Shown here: positions 42,700 through 54,252 of the stretch, in pieces
How the letters are laid out: every line of letters begins with the position of its first letter
How positions within the stretch are numbered: the stretch's first letter is position 1
Assembly (NCBI GenBank): GCA_001592805.2
Contig: CP051140.1
Location: forward strand, 3,411,501-3,475,500
Direction: 5' to 3'
Origin: Peltaster fructicola
Taxonomy: Eukaryota; Ascomycota; Dothideomycetes
Length of the DNA stretch: 64,000 bases
The notes under the pieces: model-generated
The model's input: only the letters and a program-made list of their open reading frames with translations
Told to the model about the DNA's origin: nothing
Database searches by the model: none
Program-made: the position numbers and the translations under genes

Positions 42700-44416
42700 C
42701 TGAATGCTTGCTGGGAAGCTGTGGGGCGAGCGAGCCTCCAGGAGCTATGGCCAACACTTCAAAAAGTGAGGCGAAGACCTTGCTGAGCCTTGACGATAGA
42801 TCTTGGCGAAAATGCACGAGCTGGCGAGCCTCCTGAGTGATCTCAACCTCGAGATATGGTTGCTTACTGAGTCAATACATGCAGTTGCGCGCCTCCCGCA
42901 TTCGTGCACAAGATCAGAACAACCGCCGGGACTACTGGTAACATCAGTGTCGGGCCAGTCGTGTATCAGCCATTGCATATCTATACGCAATCCCCATGTC
43001 GGACATTGTGAGCCTCCTAGTTTGCCTCAGTCATGGACCCGCGAGCACTCTGATGTTGATTTGTGTTCGAGGCCGTGCCTTCGTGAATCCTTCTTCTGGC
43101 ACAAGTCTTTTGGCACAAAATCCCATGGTAGCGGCAAGGCGAGCCTCCTGGGTACGCGATAAGAGGCTTGTAGGTGAGCAGTCGTTGATGCTTGTTTCGC
43201 CAAGGCAACCTTTTCCTTGAGAGACATTGCGAAAGATGTCGAGGTGTTCCGTGGCGTATCTGTCAACCGCTCTGGCAATGATCATTGGCAGGTGAAAGAC
43301 TCAGCCCAGGACCGCTGAGTGCAGAACTGCCTGGTCACCATGTCAAGAGCGCGCCTCCATGAAGATGCAAGCATAAGGGCAAGCTGGTATCATTCGCAAG
43401 ATGGAACCATAGCATGTACAACACAACACCCATCAGTACGTGGCATGCAGATCGCCGTGGTGAGATCGCTGACCTCTTGCTCATTCAAGCTGAACAGAAA
43501 TTGCTCCGTCCTACACAGAGATGTCAGCAAGTCCCGGCAACACAAGCCAAAATGGCTCTTCACATGAGCATGGACGAGCCTCGACATGCGCGAGCTCCAT
43601 CATCGCCAACAACGAGGCTTGTGATAGCTCGTGTCCTGGAAAGTGTATGGTAAAGCCGGAGCTTCGAGTACAAACCGACTTGCAGTATAGTCTCCAGGCA
43701 TGGCTGGATCGGAGTGGATCACAAGAAGGCTGGACCGTCTTCAACGTGGTGAAGAAGAACGGAGAACATCTCTGAGAAATCGATCTGTAGCAGGTGATCT
43801 TGGTATGCTTCGCTTGTTGAGAGCACGATCACTGACTGTCTCTCGTACGCCGGCGCAGGCATTGAAGCTTGGAGACATCAGAGGCTTCCACAGCACAGCC
43901 ATGCACGCGGCGATCTCGTGTCATCTCTTGCATTGACTCGGGAGGCTTTCTTTGCTTGCTGTTTATCAGATTGGAGGCCGACAGGGGTTCGCGTTGAGCT
44001 GGAGGTAGGAAGGTCTGTGTCTGAGGCAGCTATGCAAGAACTACAGCTCGAGTACGTGAGTGGTAGAAGATCCATCAGACTCAACTCATCTCATCGTCGA
44101 GCTGCATTGCATTGCACAATGTAGTGCCAGTGTTTACTGTCGCACACGCAGGCTGGTTTGTACAGCTCTCAGTGGCGAGAGGTAGTTATGCAGTGCTCAA
44201 GATTGCCGAGGATCGTGAAATGCTGGCGACACGGTACAAAGTGCCTCAATAGCTTTTCGCGCTAAGGATGTGGTGTATTTTCTGGGATGGCAACGAGCAA
44301 TTTCCTTCACCACCCGTCAGTAACACTGTGATATTAGCTCGATTCCGAGTGCGTCCATTCATGCACATACACGTGCTAGCAAGAATACTCCCACACTGTT
44401 GAGCAGCTGTGGTAAT
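42700..44416. other. Gene-poor interval with recurring GCGAGCCTCC motif
   Basis: About 1.7 kb. Between 42730 and 43358 the 10-mer G(C/T)G(A/C)GCCTCC occurs six times on the plus strand (42730, 42824, 42887, 43008, 43139, 43349). From 43520 to 44125 several plus-strand frames look mildly protein-like (for example 43521-43775, with LQYSLQAWLDRSGSQEGW). A canonical-looking 58-bp intron (about 43803-43860, GTATGC donor, CTGAC branch, GCGCAG acceptor) lies beyond them. I could not join them in phase. No transposon features. Confidence 0.4.
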
Positions 44417-44829
44417 CTAGACGTGAGGAGCTGGGTCGATGATTACGTCGCCCTTGCGGAGTCCTTCCTGAAGAAGTACCAGGATTAAGGCCGCCGCACC
44501 CACGATAAGTGGTAGCAGATTCCATGCAGGTCGTGTTGCGGGCCGAGTATCGTGCATACAGGGCCACTACAGTTAGTTCTGTCCCACGGCACCGCTGTAC
44601 TTTATCAGAATCTCATCAATGTCTCACCCGGTGAGATGCTTGTAAGATTGCAGGAGCCGGGTGGTACTGCTTTGAGCCACTGACGATGCAATTTCGCTGG
44701 TAGGAACTTGCGGCCGTGTGTGAAACCTGTGTGGCGCGAAAGGAAGAGGTTGTTGATAGCGTTGCTAGGTTAGCAAGCTTGGACCAGCAGCTGGCCGCGG
44801 CGACTAGTCGTAGCTTGCTTTGCTCGCAT
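44417..44829 (-). CDS. Small single-pass membrane protein, possibly mitochondrial
   Basis: Three exons join in phase: 44829-44785, 44726-44628 and 44566-44417, giving 97 residues. The first intron (58 bp) has a CTAAC branch and good acceptor but a weak GTCCAA donor. The second (61 bp) has GTGAGA donor and CTAACTGTAG end. The first 48 residues contain several Arg/Lys and no Asp/Glu, fitting a mitochondrial targeting sequence (MRAKQATTSRRGQLL start). One membrane segment follows Trp-Asn (LLPLIVGAAALILVLLQEGL), and the tail is RKGDVIIDPAPHV. A TATAAAA box sits about 34 bp upstream of the ATG. I do not recognise the family; a small inner-membrane protein is inferred. The gene is divergent from the DUF7707 gene. 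Confidence 0.5.
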
Positions 44830-44862
44830 ATCGTGAGAGCTGCCAGTGCCACTGCCAACCAC

Positions 44863-44869
44863 TTTTATA
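44863..44869 (-). promoter_or_regulatory. TATA box of the small membrane protein gene
   Basis: A perfect TATAAAA on the minus strand lies 34 bp upstream of the ATG at 44829. That spacing would place transcription initiation just before the start codon, supporting 44829 as the true start. Confidence 0.45.
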
Positions 44870-45101
44870 AGAAGTCGTTGACCTTGCCCACAATTCTCAC
44901 GATCTTCTTTGCTCCTCTTCACCACCAGAAGCTTGATCATCAGTTCATCTTCCCACAACGCGCTTCGAAAAGAATACATTGATAGCCCACTCCCGAAGCG
45001 CAACCACTCTACAGGTAGGTGATCGACGGTGAAGCGCTTGGTAAACACTGCTGACCTGCTCGCTCTGCAGATCCATATCAGCATCACATCAACACATCAC
45101 C

Positions 45102-45774
45102 ATGTTGTACTCAACTCTCGCCATCGCAGCAGCCTTTGCAGGCCTCGCATCTGCTCAGAACTACACCACCTCCGGTACTCTCAACGTTACAGCTAGCCAG
45201 TTCCCTCTCGCTCTTCGACAGTCGTGGTGTACTGGTGAGCGAAACAATTGCCCAGTAATCTGCGGTGGCCGTGCCACGAGCAACGACTGCGATCCGGTAT
45301 GTCACTCACTGCATATCATGCTCACCAAACTGACTCGTTGAGTAGAACAACCTCAGCTACCTTTGCGTCTGTTCAGATGGAAGCAAGCCAAATGTCTCCG
45401 ACTACATGGAGACTCTTCCATTCTACATCTGTGAGCAGTGGATCGGCAACTGTGTTAAGAACCACCCGAACGATGTTACCGGTCAGGCTGCTTGTCAGTC
45501 AGTCGTCTGTGGTATGAAGAACGCTACCAATGCTGCCGCCGTTGGTGGTTCCTCGGCATCTGCCTCAGCATCAGCAGCATCGACTGCAGCCTCGACTGGT
45601 GCCGCCACTACCGGTAGCATGACGACCACCACCACTGCCACTGCTGCAGCCGCTACATCTGCTACAACGACCTCCAGCAGGGCTGCTGCTGCCACTGCTT
45701 TTGCAATCGCAAAGAACTACGGCACCCCAATCCTGGCTGCTGGTATGTTCGCAGCCTTCGGCCTGGCTTTGTAA
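45102..45774 (+). CDS. GPI-anchored DUF7707-type cysteine-rich protein
   Basis: A secreted fungal surface protein of 207 residues from two exons, 45102-45296 and 45346-45774, with a 49-bp intron whose removal preserves CDPNNLSYLC. The signal peptide MLYSTLAIAAAFAGLASAQ is followed by a compact Cys-rich domain (about 20-125). It contains WCTGERNNCPVICGG and YLCVCSDGSKPNVSDY, plus YICEQWIGNC and ACQSVVC. This is the layout of the DUF7707 family found in ascomycete GPI proteins. An Ala/Ser/Thr-rich stalk and a hydrophobic C terminus (about TPILAAGMFAAFGLAL) form the GPI signal. Function in the wall is unknown. The start is the only ATG giving a signal peptide. It is head-to-head with the small membrane protein gene. 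Confidence 0.85.
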
Positions 45775-46268
45775 GATGCTGGGTACAATCTGCTTGTTTG
45801 ATTCGAGCGTCATCAGCGACAGATGGGAATAATAGCATGGCTTGTATGAGATTACTACGTGGTTTTCCATCAATACAACGAAGACAAAGGCCTGAAGACC
45901 ATTGACGTACCTTATGAACTTCACGAGAAGATAATTGTTTTGGATTGGCACCGTACACCTGCCAACACTACCAGGGCTTCTCTTAGCTCATATGATAGCG
46001 TTCGCGTACGGTGTATATAGCATGTAATGAAGGTTTCACATCAGAAAGTCGTGTCACTAGGAATATGAGTAGTTGAAATAGCCTTGCAGCTCTTACATAT
46101 GGTGCCTCGCTCATTGGCCATGCGTGAATGCCGAAGATATGGTTCATGAGTGTCCATTCAGCCTTGCTGCGTGTCAGCCTCGTGGCTGAAGATGCACAAT
46201 GCTCAATGTGTGGCTCAAGACGATTTGTCTGTGTGGAAATGTAGCAAGCTGTACCATATACAATAGCT
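45775..46268. other. Convergent intergenic region
   Basis: 494 bp between the 3' ends of the DUF7707 gene (plus) and the SAP30BP-like gene (minus). AT-rich in places; no gene, repeat or RNA recognised. Confidence 0.45.
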
Positions 46269-47051
46269 TCAAGCCCTCTTCGTTCTTACCGACGCCGGTA
46301 CGAAGTCCAGCTTCGTTCTGCTTTCCCTGTCCCTCTTCATCTTCTTCTGGTTGCTAGCCACTAAGCTCTCGAGGAAGCCATTAGGCCAGCGTAGCGGAGC
46401 AGCAAGTGCATCTCCCAGGGTGTTCTCATATTGCTCTTCAGGACTTATCCCAGCATATCCAGATAGTTGTTGCAGCAACTCAGGATTTCGTAATGCCGTG
46501 GATGATGCCAAACGGTCATTGAAGTGGACGCCTTGTTTCTTGAGCTCGAGGAATCGTTCGAACTTGCGAGTGCGTGCTGTAAGCTCAGCAGCTTCTTCAC
46601 TGTTCACAGCTGGTGGAGAGGGCGATCTGGGGATGTCGAAGTTCGGGAAGCGTGGCATCGTCAATGCCTGTATTTGTGCACGGTTTGCACTGTATGGTGA
46701 TAGTGGCGGTTCTACCTTGGTGTCCTCATCCGTCTCTTGCTCTGTAGGCACTTCTGGACGGACTGGACCAGCTATAGGTCCGTCAGGTGGTGCCGTTGAT
46801 CCTGTATCAGCCGATGTGTTTGACACGACTCAATGGTGTCAGCTTCATCAGTGTCAAGGTATCGAGGCCTACTAGTAGGCTGAGCAGTCGTTGCATCGAT
46901 TCTTGAAGCTCCTCCATTGATCTAGTCATAAAGAGAATATTAGTAGGCATCCATGCTTCCAATCACGGCAGCATTCGCCTACCTCTGGCACTGCCTTCAA
47001 CTCGACCTCGTCCTCCTCGTCACTGCTGGCATATCCCACGAGAGCGCTCAT
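46269..47051 (-). CDS. SAP30-binding protein / HCNGP-like protein
   Basis: A nuclear protein of the SAP30BP (HCNGP) family, linked in animals to transcriptional repression and to splicing. Three exons join in phase: 47051-46983, 46921-46873 and 46801-46269, giving 216 residues; introns are 61 and 71 bp. The N terminus MSALVGYASSDEEDEVE is family-typical. The conserved domain (about 120-216) shows FERFLELKKQGVHFNDRLAS, then SSTALRNPELLQQLSGYAGI, and ends with the diagnostic basic FVPASVRTKRA. The middle exon is short and encodes a Thr/Ala/Pro linker; its second donor (GTAGGC) was chosen because it is the only one keeping the downstream frame. The gene is head-to-head with ARO3, with 187 bp between start codons. 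Confidence 0.82.
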
Positions 47052-47238
47052 GGCTACACCTACGTGCAATGATGGGGTGAAGAAGATAGAAAGCTCGCTG
47101 TTTGCGCTCCAATGATATCACTCGTTGATGGCTTGACGCAAACTGGACCCTTCAATAATTTTGCAGATCAGCACAGTCATTGGAATTTCTGAGAAGTCCG
47201 GCTATTTGCTTCTTACAAGCTATTCACGATATCACAAC

Positions 47239-48425
<1,187 letters not shown>

Positions 48426-48496
48426 GCAAGATGACTGTGTAATCATAATGGATAGATCTCCTTGGAGCTGATTTCATTCATCGCATGATCACATCT

Positions 48497-49810
48497 CTAT
48501 TCTACCTCGACAGCAGTCTGCTGAGGAGCATTTCGCTGTCTGTAGTTCGGCCTGTAACCTTGGCCGTTGTGTTGTGCGCCACTAAGTTCTGCCTCCTTGT
48601 CCTTGATGTACTCAGCCTTCTGTGCTCTGATGACCTCCAGCACGCTAACAAGACTGCTTCGCCATGTCTCGAGTCTGCTTGCCACCTCGCGCCACTGGTT
48701 CTCACCAAAGACACGGTACGTGCTGCGGTGAATCAGGAATTCCTGCTTCTGCTGGCTGAGCTTGCCTTCCACAAGACCAGATCGAATGGAGTCGATCACC
48801 CAGGACTCAACATCCTCAGCGGGAACGGCAAGAGCCTTGAATATCTGTGCGTAGGCCAAAGTACGTGTGTGCGAAGCTTGTGCTGCGAGCGACGCTAATG
48901 TGAGAAGACGCATCTTGCGGTCAAGAACATCCTCGTTCAGTCCGTTGCTGGAGAAGAAAGAGCCATTAGCTTCCTTGAAGTCTTGCAGATCGTCAAAGTT
49001 TTCCGAGCTATACAGCTCCAGCAGCTCAAACCATGTCTGATCACTCTTGCGAAGTGATTGAACACTGTCGAGCGATGTGAGGTCCTCAAAGTCAAAATGC
49101 TTCTCGTTCTGCAGTGCCTCCTTGAGTGCCTTCAGAGACAGCTCTCGTGCTTCTGTTGAACCGGGCTCTTTTTGCAACGTCCTCAGACCCTTCAGGAGGT
49201 AGACGTAGCTGATTTCCGTTTCGCCAGCAGCGGCGGCAGTTTCTGATATTGTCAACGACAACTTCTTGATCTCTTCTGGCTCCAACTCCCACTGCTCAAC
49301 CCAGTCATCAAGGTTACTCAGCTGAGATGACAGCACTTCAAAGTTGTTGCTTCGACGAATGACCTCGACTATGGCCAACAACACATGATATCTGCTCTCA
49401 TCGTCTGGTTGTATCGCGTTGAAGATAGTACCGAAGATACTGAGAGCTATGCCAGTACCATTGGCTTGTGAGGTTGTGATTGGTGCACTGAGATATCTGC
49501 ATAGAGGTGGGAGGAATGTGTCTGGTTCTGGTGCTTGTGTGATGAGGTGGATGAGAAGATTGTATGCGGCTTGGAGTTCCCGTTCTGGTGCAGAGTTGAG
49601 CGCTGAACTTGCTGTCACCAATTTCTTCAATACTGCCTCTTTGTCTGTCTCCTGCGGGCGATCCTCCTTCTCTGTGTTTGCAAGTAGAGGTGACACTTCG
49701 GCCACAACCTTGGAGTCGTCTCCTCTGAGTGTGTCAAGATATGTTGCGAGCTCGAGGGCAAGCTCTTCGAATGCGCCCTCGACCAGGGATAGTTTTGGAA
49801 GACCAGGCAT
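48497..49810 (-). CDS. Translation initiation factor eIF3 subunit m
   Basis: eIF3m is a PCI-domain subunit of the eIF3 octamer core that joins the eIF3a-c shell to the 40S ribosome. One exon of 437 codons. The start is MPGLPKLSLVEGAFEELALE; the frame runs 48 codons further upstream, but those residues are Arg/Ser/Thr-rich and not family-like. Helical repeats (about 60-280) are followed by the PCI winged-helix part, with LTLASLAAQASHTRTLAYAQ, then VESWVIDSIRSGLVEGKLSQ and IHRSTYRVFGENQWREVASR. The C-terminal helix leads to a Gln/Asn/Arg-rich tail (NGQGYRPNYRQRNAPQQ). It is head-to-head with the eIF2B-gamma gene, with 321 bp between start codons. Confidence 0.93.
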   Translation of the reverse strand: MPGLPKLSLVEGAFEELALELATYLDTLRGDDSKVVAEVSPLLANTEKEDRPQETDKEAVLKKLVTASSALNSAPERELQAAYNLLIHLITQAPEPDTFLPPLCRYLSAPITTSQANGTGIALSIFGTIFNAIQPDDESRYHVLLAIVEVIRRSNNFEVLSSQLSNLDDWVEQWELEPEEIKKLSLTISETAAAAGETEISYVYLLKGLRTLQKEPGSTEARELSLKALKEALQNEKHFDFEDLTSLDSVQSLRKSDQTWFELLELYSSENFDDLQDFKEANGSFFSSNGLNEDVLDRKMRLLTLASLAAQASHTRTLAYAQIFKALAVPAEDVESWVIDSIRSGLVEGKLSQQKQEFLIHRSTYRVFGENQWREVASRLETWRSSLVSVLEVIRAQKAEYIKDKEAELSGAQHNGQGYRPNYRQRNAPQQTAVEVE

Positions 49811-50131
49811 GACGGGAGCGCTTCCCTGAGCTCTGGTTACCGTTGTAGAGGTGCTGAGTGAGTGCGATCGAGTTGTAGTCACTCTGGTGGCAGCGCGTGA
49901 AATTATGCGCCTTTGAGCCCCACAGTAACCAGGAACTCTTGGCAGCAAGTTCACTGCATGGATGCAGATCGACGTAACTTTAAAATGTTCGCCTGCCAGT
50001 ATCAGTCATAGCAGATCGAGGACAGTAGTTTTGCATGGCGTAGGTGTCGAAGCATCTGGAACAACAGAAATTGTTCATCGCGTCGAAGAGACAATCACGA
50101 GACGCCCACAGCACTCCTTTCAACACTCATT
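49811..50131. other. Shared promoter region eIF3m / eIF2B-gamma
   Basis: 321 bp between two divergent start codons of translation-initiation genes. The eIF3m frame is open through part of it, but with non-conserved sequence. No specific element was identified by eye. Confidence 0.4.
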
Positions 50132-51917
50132 ATGCCACATGCGACTCATCCTTCGCCAGGGCTGCAGGCCTTGGTGTTGTGTGGACCAGGAGTGTCTCTC
50201 AACACCTTCACCTCGATTCCAGAGGAGTTTCCAAAAGCTCTCGTACCTATAGCGAACCGACCCATGGTTTGGTATGCCATAGATTGGTGCCATCGAATGG
50301 GTATCACAGGTAATTGTGCTGTCCCTGGTCCATTGACTATTGCTAATGATATCAGACATCACACTGATCACACCGCCCGAGTCTGCAGCAGCTTTGGAGT
50401 CTGCACTGAAGATTAATCCAGCGCTCACATCACTTCCGTCGCCCAAGCCAGAGATTCTTGCTCCTGAAGATGTCACATTGACTACAGGTACGGCTGAGAT
50501 TCTCCGGAGCAAGCGTGTACAAGACTGTATCACCAGCGACTTTGTCGTTCTACCTTGCGATCTGATCTCCGAACTTGATGGCAGCCGAGTGATCGAGCAG
50601 TGGCTATCACTCAACTTGTTTTCGCCAGATTCTGCTAGCAGTGCTTCGAGCAAGGGTGGACTGGCTATCTATTATCCAACACAAGGGCTCGAGGGCATCA
50701 GTATGAAGAAGGATGAGACGGACTTTATGGCTACCGCACCTTTGGTACGACCTACCGTGCCACCCCCATCTGGCTCCTTGAGGTCAAATGTTGAAACTCT
50801 ACTTCTTAACATGCCTACCGATACGCTAAAGGACACTCTGGACGAAACTCAAGACAAGAGCCTCAGACTACGGCAAGCTCTTCTTGCGAAGGGTGGCAGG
50901 GTCAAGATGAAGACGAAACATCGAGATGCTCACGTCTATGTGTTTCCCAAATGGGTGAAGCAATTCGCAGCTGTTAATGAGAGCTTTGACTCGATATCGG
51001 AAGACCTTGTAGGTTGGTGGGCCAAAGCCGGCTGGCAAACAGGTCTGAGCACTAAGCTTGACCTCGAGAACATCACTGCGCCTACGACTATTGCTCGGAT
51101 GGAAGATTCGCAAAGTCTCGAAGAAGAAGTCGATCTCTATGCATTGTCGTCAACCCGGTCCACCAAGCAGACAGAGACCACAAAGTTTGCTACACGAACA
51201 GGTCTATCTACTCAGCTGGCTAAGGACTCGACAACTGTACCGCCTATACATGTCTATGTGCAGCCATCACTACCCGCTGTTGTCGTAGACCCAACAAAGC
51301 CCGCAACCATACCAGACACACTGCAGCAACCGCTTATTCGTCGAATAGACACCAGTCTTGCATTACTGAATGTGTCGCTATATCTCGCAAAGCAAGCACT
51401 ACCTCATCCTCTTGCATACGAACACAAGGTCCATCCTACTGCACAAGTAGGCACACAGGCACGTGTTAGCGAAGCCGATAGTCTTGTTGCCGAGAACGTT
51501 ACAATCGGCATACGAGCCAACATCAAGGAGTCCATCATTGGTGCCAATTGTGAGATTGGACCAAACGCCAGACTTACACGCTGTCTGCTGATGGATGGTG
51601 TCACAATCGGCGACGGAGTGCAGCTGACAGGATGTATAGTGGGCAGACGTGCTAAGATCGAAGGCGCCGAGGCGCATACAACAGATCCTGCCATACCTAC
51701 AGCATCTACACCAAAGAGCAAAGGAAAGAAGAAGAAAGGAGATGACGATGACGACAAAACGAGGCTGACTGACTGCGAAGTCGCGCCTGGTTTTGTGGTG
51801 GAGGTTGGTACACAATCCAAGGGCGAGAAGATGATGGCCTTTGATGCAGATGCAAATCTTGATGATCTAGGTGAAGAGGAGGACGAGGACGACGATCTAG
51901 ATGACGAAGAGTTGTGA
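50132..51917 (+). CDS. GCD1: Translation initiation factor eIF2B subunit gamma
   Basis: eIF2B-gamma pairs with epsilon in the catalytic subcomplex that exchanges GDP for GTP on eIF2. Two exons, 50132-50309 and 50356-51917, join in phase across a 46-bp intron, giving 579 residues. The N-terminal nucleotidyltransferase-like domain opens with LQALVLCGPGVSLNTF and contains the family-specific EEFPKALVPIANRPMVWYAI. A left-handed beta-helix (about 420-520) has hexapeptide-type repeats: AENVTIGIRANIKESIIGAN, then GPNARLTRCLLMDGVTIGDG. An acidic Lys/Asp insert and an acidic C terminus are present. The start fits the family; the protein is somewhat longer than the animal subunit, as in other fungi. 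Confidence 0.92.
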
Positions 51918-52017
51918 GGCAATATAGCTCTGGGACGAGGGAACGCACGTCCACTGCAACAGATGGGCGAGCACTGCCGTTTGATTGTACATAACGTAGC
52001 CAGCACACGCAATCAGC

Positions 52018-52710
52018 CTACATCTCGGGATCTAGATGAAGCTTCACCTTCTTCGTCGCTCGGTCTGGTGCTCTCGCTATGAATTGATCGCCCAATATTT
52101 CGAATATAGCGAGCTTCTGCTCAGCATTATCCTCTTGTGGGAACGGCAAATTGAATTTGAAGATCGTATGCTCCTTCGGCACAGTCTTCACCTCGTTGCT
52201 GATCGTAATGAGCTCAAATGTGAACTTGGTGTCCCTCAAGACAATGCCTCGCAGACCTACCCGGGATGGACACCGACTACGCACCACTTCCAGCAACGCG
52301 CCATGGTAATCTGCTGAGGCAAGGAAAGGACCAGCATTCTGCGCATCAACGTAGCTCTTCTTCCCGTCCTTCAGCGCAAGGATCTCCTGCATATACTCGC
52401 ACCACATAGCATGTAGAGGCTCATAGATGGGGTATCGCCTCTGCTCCTTTGGAATCTCGTCCAGGCATAGTGCTCGTTTGCGCTTTGCGGATAATGGCTT
52501 TGGTTTCTTCGACTTCCTCTGAGCTCGTTCTTTCTTCAAACGCTCGTGCTGTCGTTTTGCTCGTGCATTCACAGTTGCTTCAGGCGAAGTTGGTCGTAGT
52601 AGCAATGGGCGCTGCTTGACTTTCTCCTGAAATATCGTCTCCGCGGTGTCAGGCGAATGTGCTCGAGTGAGCAGCTCCTTTGCGATGTGTTCTTGTGGCT
52701 GTGTAGCCAT
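52018..52710 (-). CDS. POP4: RNase P/MRP subunit POP4 (Rpp29)
   Basis: POP4 is a protein subunit of RNase P and RNase MRP, which mature tRNA 5' ends and pre-rRNA in the nucleolus. One exon, 230 codons, starting at MATQPQEHIAKELLTRAHSP; the open frame upstream of this ATG is not conserved. A basic helical region (about 50-85; RAKRQHERLKKERAQRKSKK) precedes the Rpp29/Sm-like barrel (about 120-225). The barrel has ADYHGALLEVVRSRCPSRVG and LRGIVLRDTKFTFELITIS, then EHTIFKFNLPF and FEILGDQFIARAPDR. Length matches the 220-290 residue family. It is divergent from PDX3, with 132 bp between start codons, and tail-to-tail with eIF2B-gamma, with 100 bp between. Confidence 0.9.
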   Translation of the reverse strand: MATQPQEHIAKELLTRAHSPDTAETIFQEKVKQRPLLLRPTSPEATVNARAKRQHERLKKERAQRKSKKPKPLSAKRKRALCLDEIPKEQRRYPIYEPLHAMWCEYMQEILALKDGKKSYVDAQNAGPFLASADYHGALLEVVRSRCPSRVGLRGIVLRDTKFTFELITISNEVKTVPKEHTIFKFNLPFPQEDNAEQKLAIFEILGDQFIARAPDRATKKVKLHLDPEM

Positions 52711-52842
52711 GGCAAATTGTTGCTCACATTGTTGATGTGATGTTGCAGGAAGCGAAATGCGTAACGAAAATAATTGATTGTCAACGCGCGCCAATCACAA
52801 CGTCATTGCACAAGCCATCGTCTTCAAAACGAAGACCAACTC

Positions 52843-53586
52843 ATGTCGCTAGGATTGTTGAGGAGATCCTTCACATCACACGCTTGTGCTTCACTGACAA
52901 GAGCAATGTCGAGCAAGGCGATATTCGCTCCTGGTGGAACGAACGGCACTCTACAGGCAGAACAGTATACCAAAGGATCATTGGAGCTTTCTCAACTCGA
53001 CTCAGACCCGTGCAAGCAGTTCGATACGTGGTTCAAGCATGCTCAAGTTGAGAACGTCCACCAGCCAGAGACAGTGACTCTATCTACGGCCGAATTACCT
53101 TCAGGTCGAGTGAGTGCTCGCATGGTCTACCTCAAGGAAATGGACGACAAAGGTTTCGTGATCTACAGCAACTGGGGCACGTCTAGGAAGGCTCAGGACG
53201 TTGCATCCAATGCTCAAGCAGCTCTGACGTTCTGGTGGCGAGAACTTGAGAGACAAGTACGAGTCGAAGGACCGTGTGAGCGCTTGACGTCGGAAGAATC
53301 ACAGGTATACTACCAGACTCGCATACGAGGTAGTAGGCTTGGTGCATGGGCAAGTCAGCAGTCAAAGGTGCTTGAAGATCGAGCAGAACTTGACCAGCAG
53401 GTGAAGGATGTGGAGAGCCGATTTGCAGGACAAGACGACATTCCTGTGCCAGAGTTTTGGGGAGGCCTTCGTGTCAGACCTGAGATGATTGAATTCTGGC
53501 AAGGAAGACCGAGTCGTCTGCACGATCGCTTCAGATATACGAAAGACGAGAGTGGTCGGTGGGTAATCGATCGTCTCAGTCCGTGA
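52843..53586 (+). CDS. PDX3: Pyridoxamine 5'-phosphate oxidase
   Basis: This FMN enzyme oxidises pyridoxine- or pyridoxamine-5'-phosphate to pyridoxal-5'-phosphate, the active vitamin B6. One exon, 247 codons from the first ATG at 52843. The first 22 residues (MSLGLLRRSFTSHACASLTR) look like a mitochondrial targeting peptide, while a second ATG at MSSKAIFAPGG would give a cytosolic form; dual targeting is inferred, not shown. Family motifs include VSARMVYLKEMDDKGFVIYS, then NWGTSRKAQDVASNAQAALT, RELERQVRVEGPCER and FWGGLRVRPEMIEFWQGRPS. The C terminus RLHDRFRY..WVIDRLSP is diagnostic. Confidence 0.95.
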   Translation: MSLGLLRRSFTSHACASLTRAMSSKAIFAPGGTNGTLQAEQYTKGSLELSQLDSDPCKQFDTWFKHAQVENVHQPETVTLSTAELPSGRVSARMVYLKEMDDKGFVIYSNWGTSRKAQDVASNAQAALTFWWRELERQVRVEGPCERLTSEESQVYYQTRIRGSRLGAWASQQSKVLEDRAELDQQVKDVESRFAGQDDIPVPEFWGGLRVRPEMIEFWQGRPSRLHDRFRYTKDESGRWVIDRLSP

Positions 53587-54252
53587 GTTGGGTTGTGGCC
53601 AAATAGGCACAACTGGGATGCGTGTGTCAAGGTCCCGGCAACGCGTCAATCGAAGAAGGGACATATCAGCACGCTCAGAGTTGAGTCGAATGATGATCCC
53701 GGTCTCATCACTTCTATGGCACAGGCAGAGTCTCGTTACAAGAGGGACCCAATACCTACTTGATACAGGAGTAGCTACAGGAGCAGATCAACGTCGAAAG
53801 CACTGGTCGGAGATGTGCCAGAATGCAGTGAGCCCATGGTAATTCGAGCGGAAGCGGCGAGACGATCCCATGGACGTAATGTTGTGTTCAAGCAGGTCAC
53901 AGTGGCTTGTACGGTTAGAGTCGGAGCCGCTTCCTCGAGCAACAATATTATCATAGGCTCCTACCGCTGTATCACCTCGACAATGGGTAGATGCTTATCA
54001 TCGATGGTTCTCAAGCCAGCCATTAGTGTAGAACACCCGAGCGCATCACAAGCACTCTCGTCGACAAAGGAATGACGCAGCCAGAAAGCTAACCTGCTGC
54101 TTGTGGGGCTTTTTCACCACATTGAGATCTTGACCGTGGCATGCATCGCAAATTACACATAGCCTCGACTAAGCATTCGAACAGTGATAAGAGGATGATC
54201 GCCTCAGCTTACTGGTATCAAGCTTGTTCTGAAGCACACACTCCCGACAATC
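53587..54252. other. Intergenic region, no gene supported
   Basis: 666 bp between PDX3 and the P-loop kinase gene. Short frames only, with no conserved features. Confidence 0.45.

Noticed and set aside
42428-42817. A 129-codon minus-strand frame across the C2H2 gene 5' region
   Set aside because: It runs in a different frame from the zinc-finger exon and ends before it; it includes the 21-bp repeats and gives no plausible domain.
54121-54240. A GCATTCGAACAG string suggesting a tRNA TpsiC arm
   Set aside because: No matching acceptor, D or anticodon stems could be paired around it.
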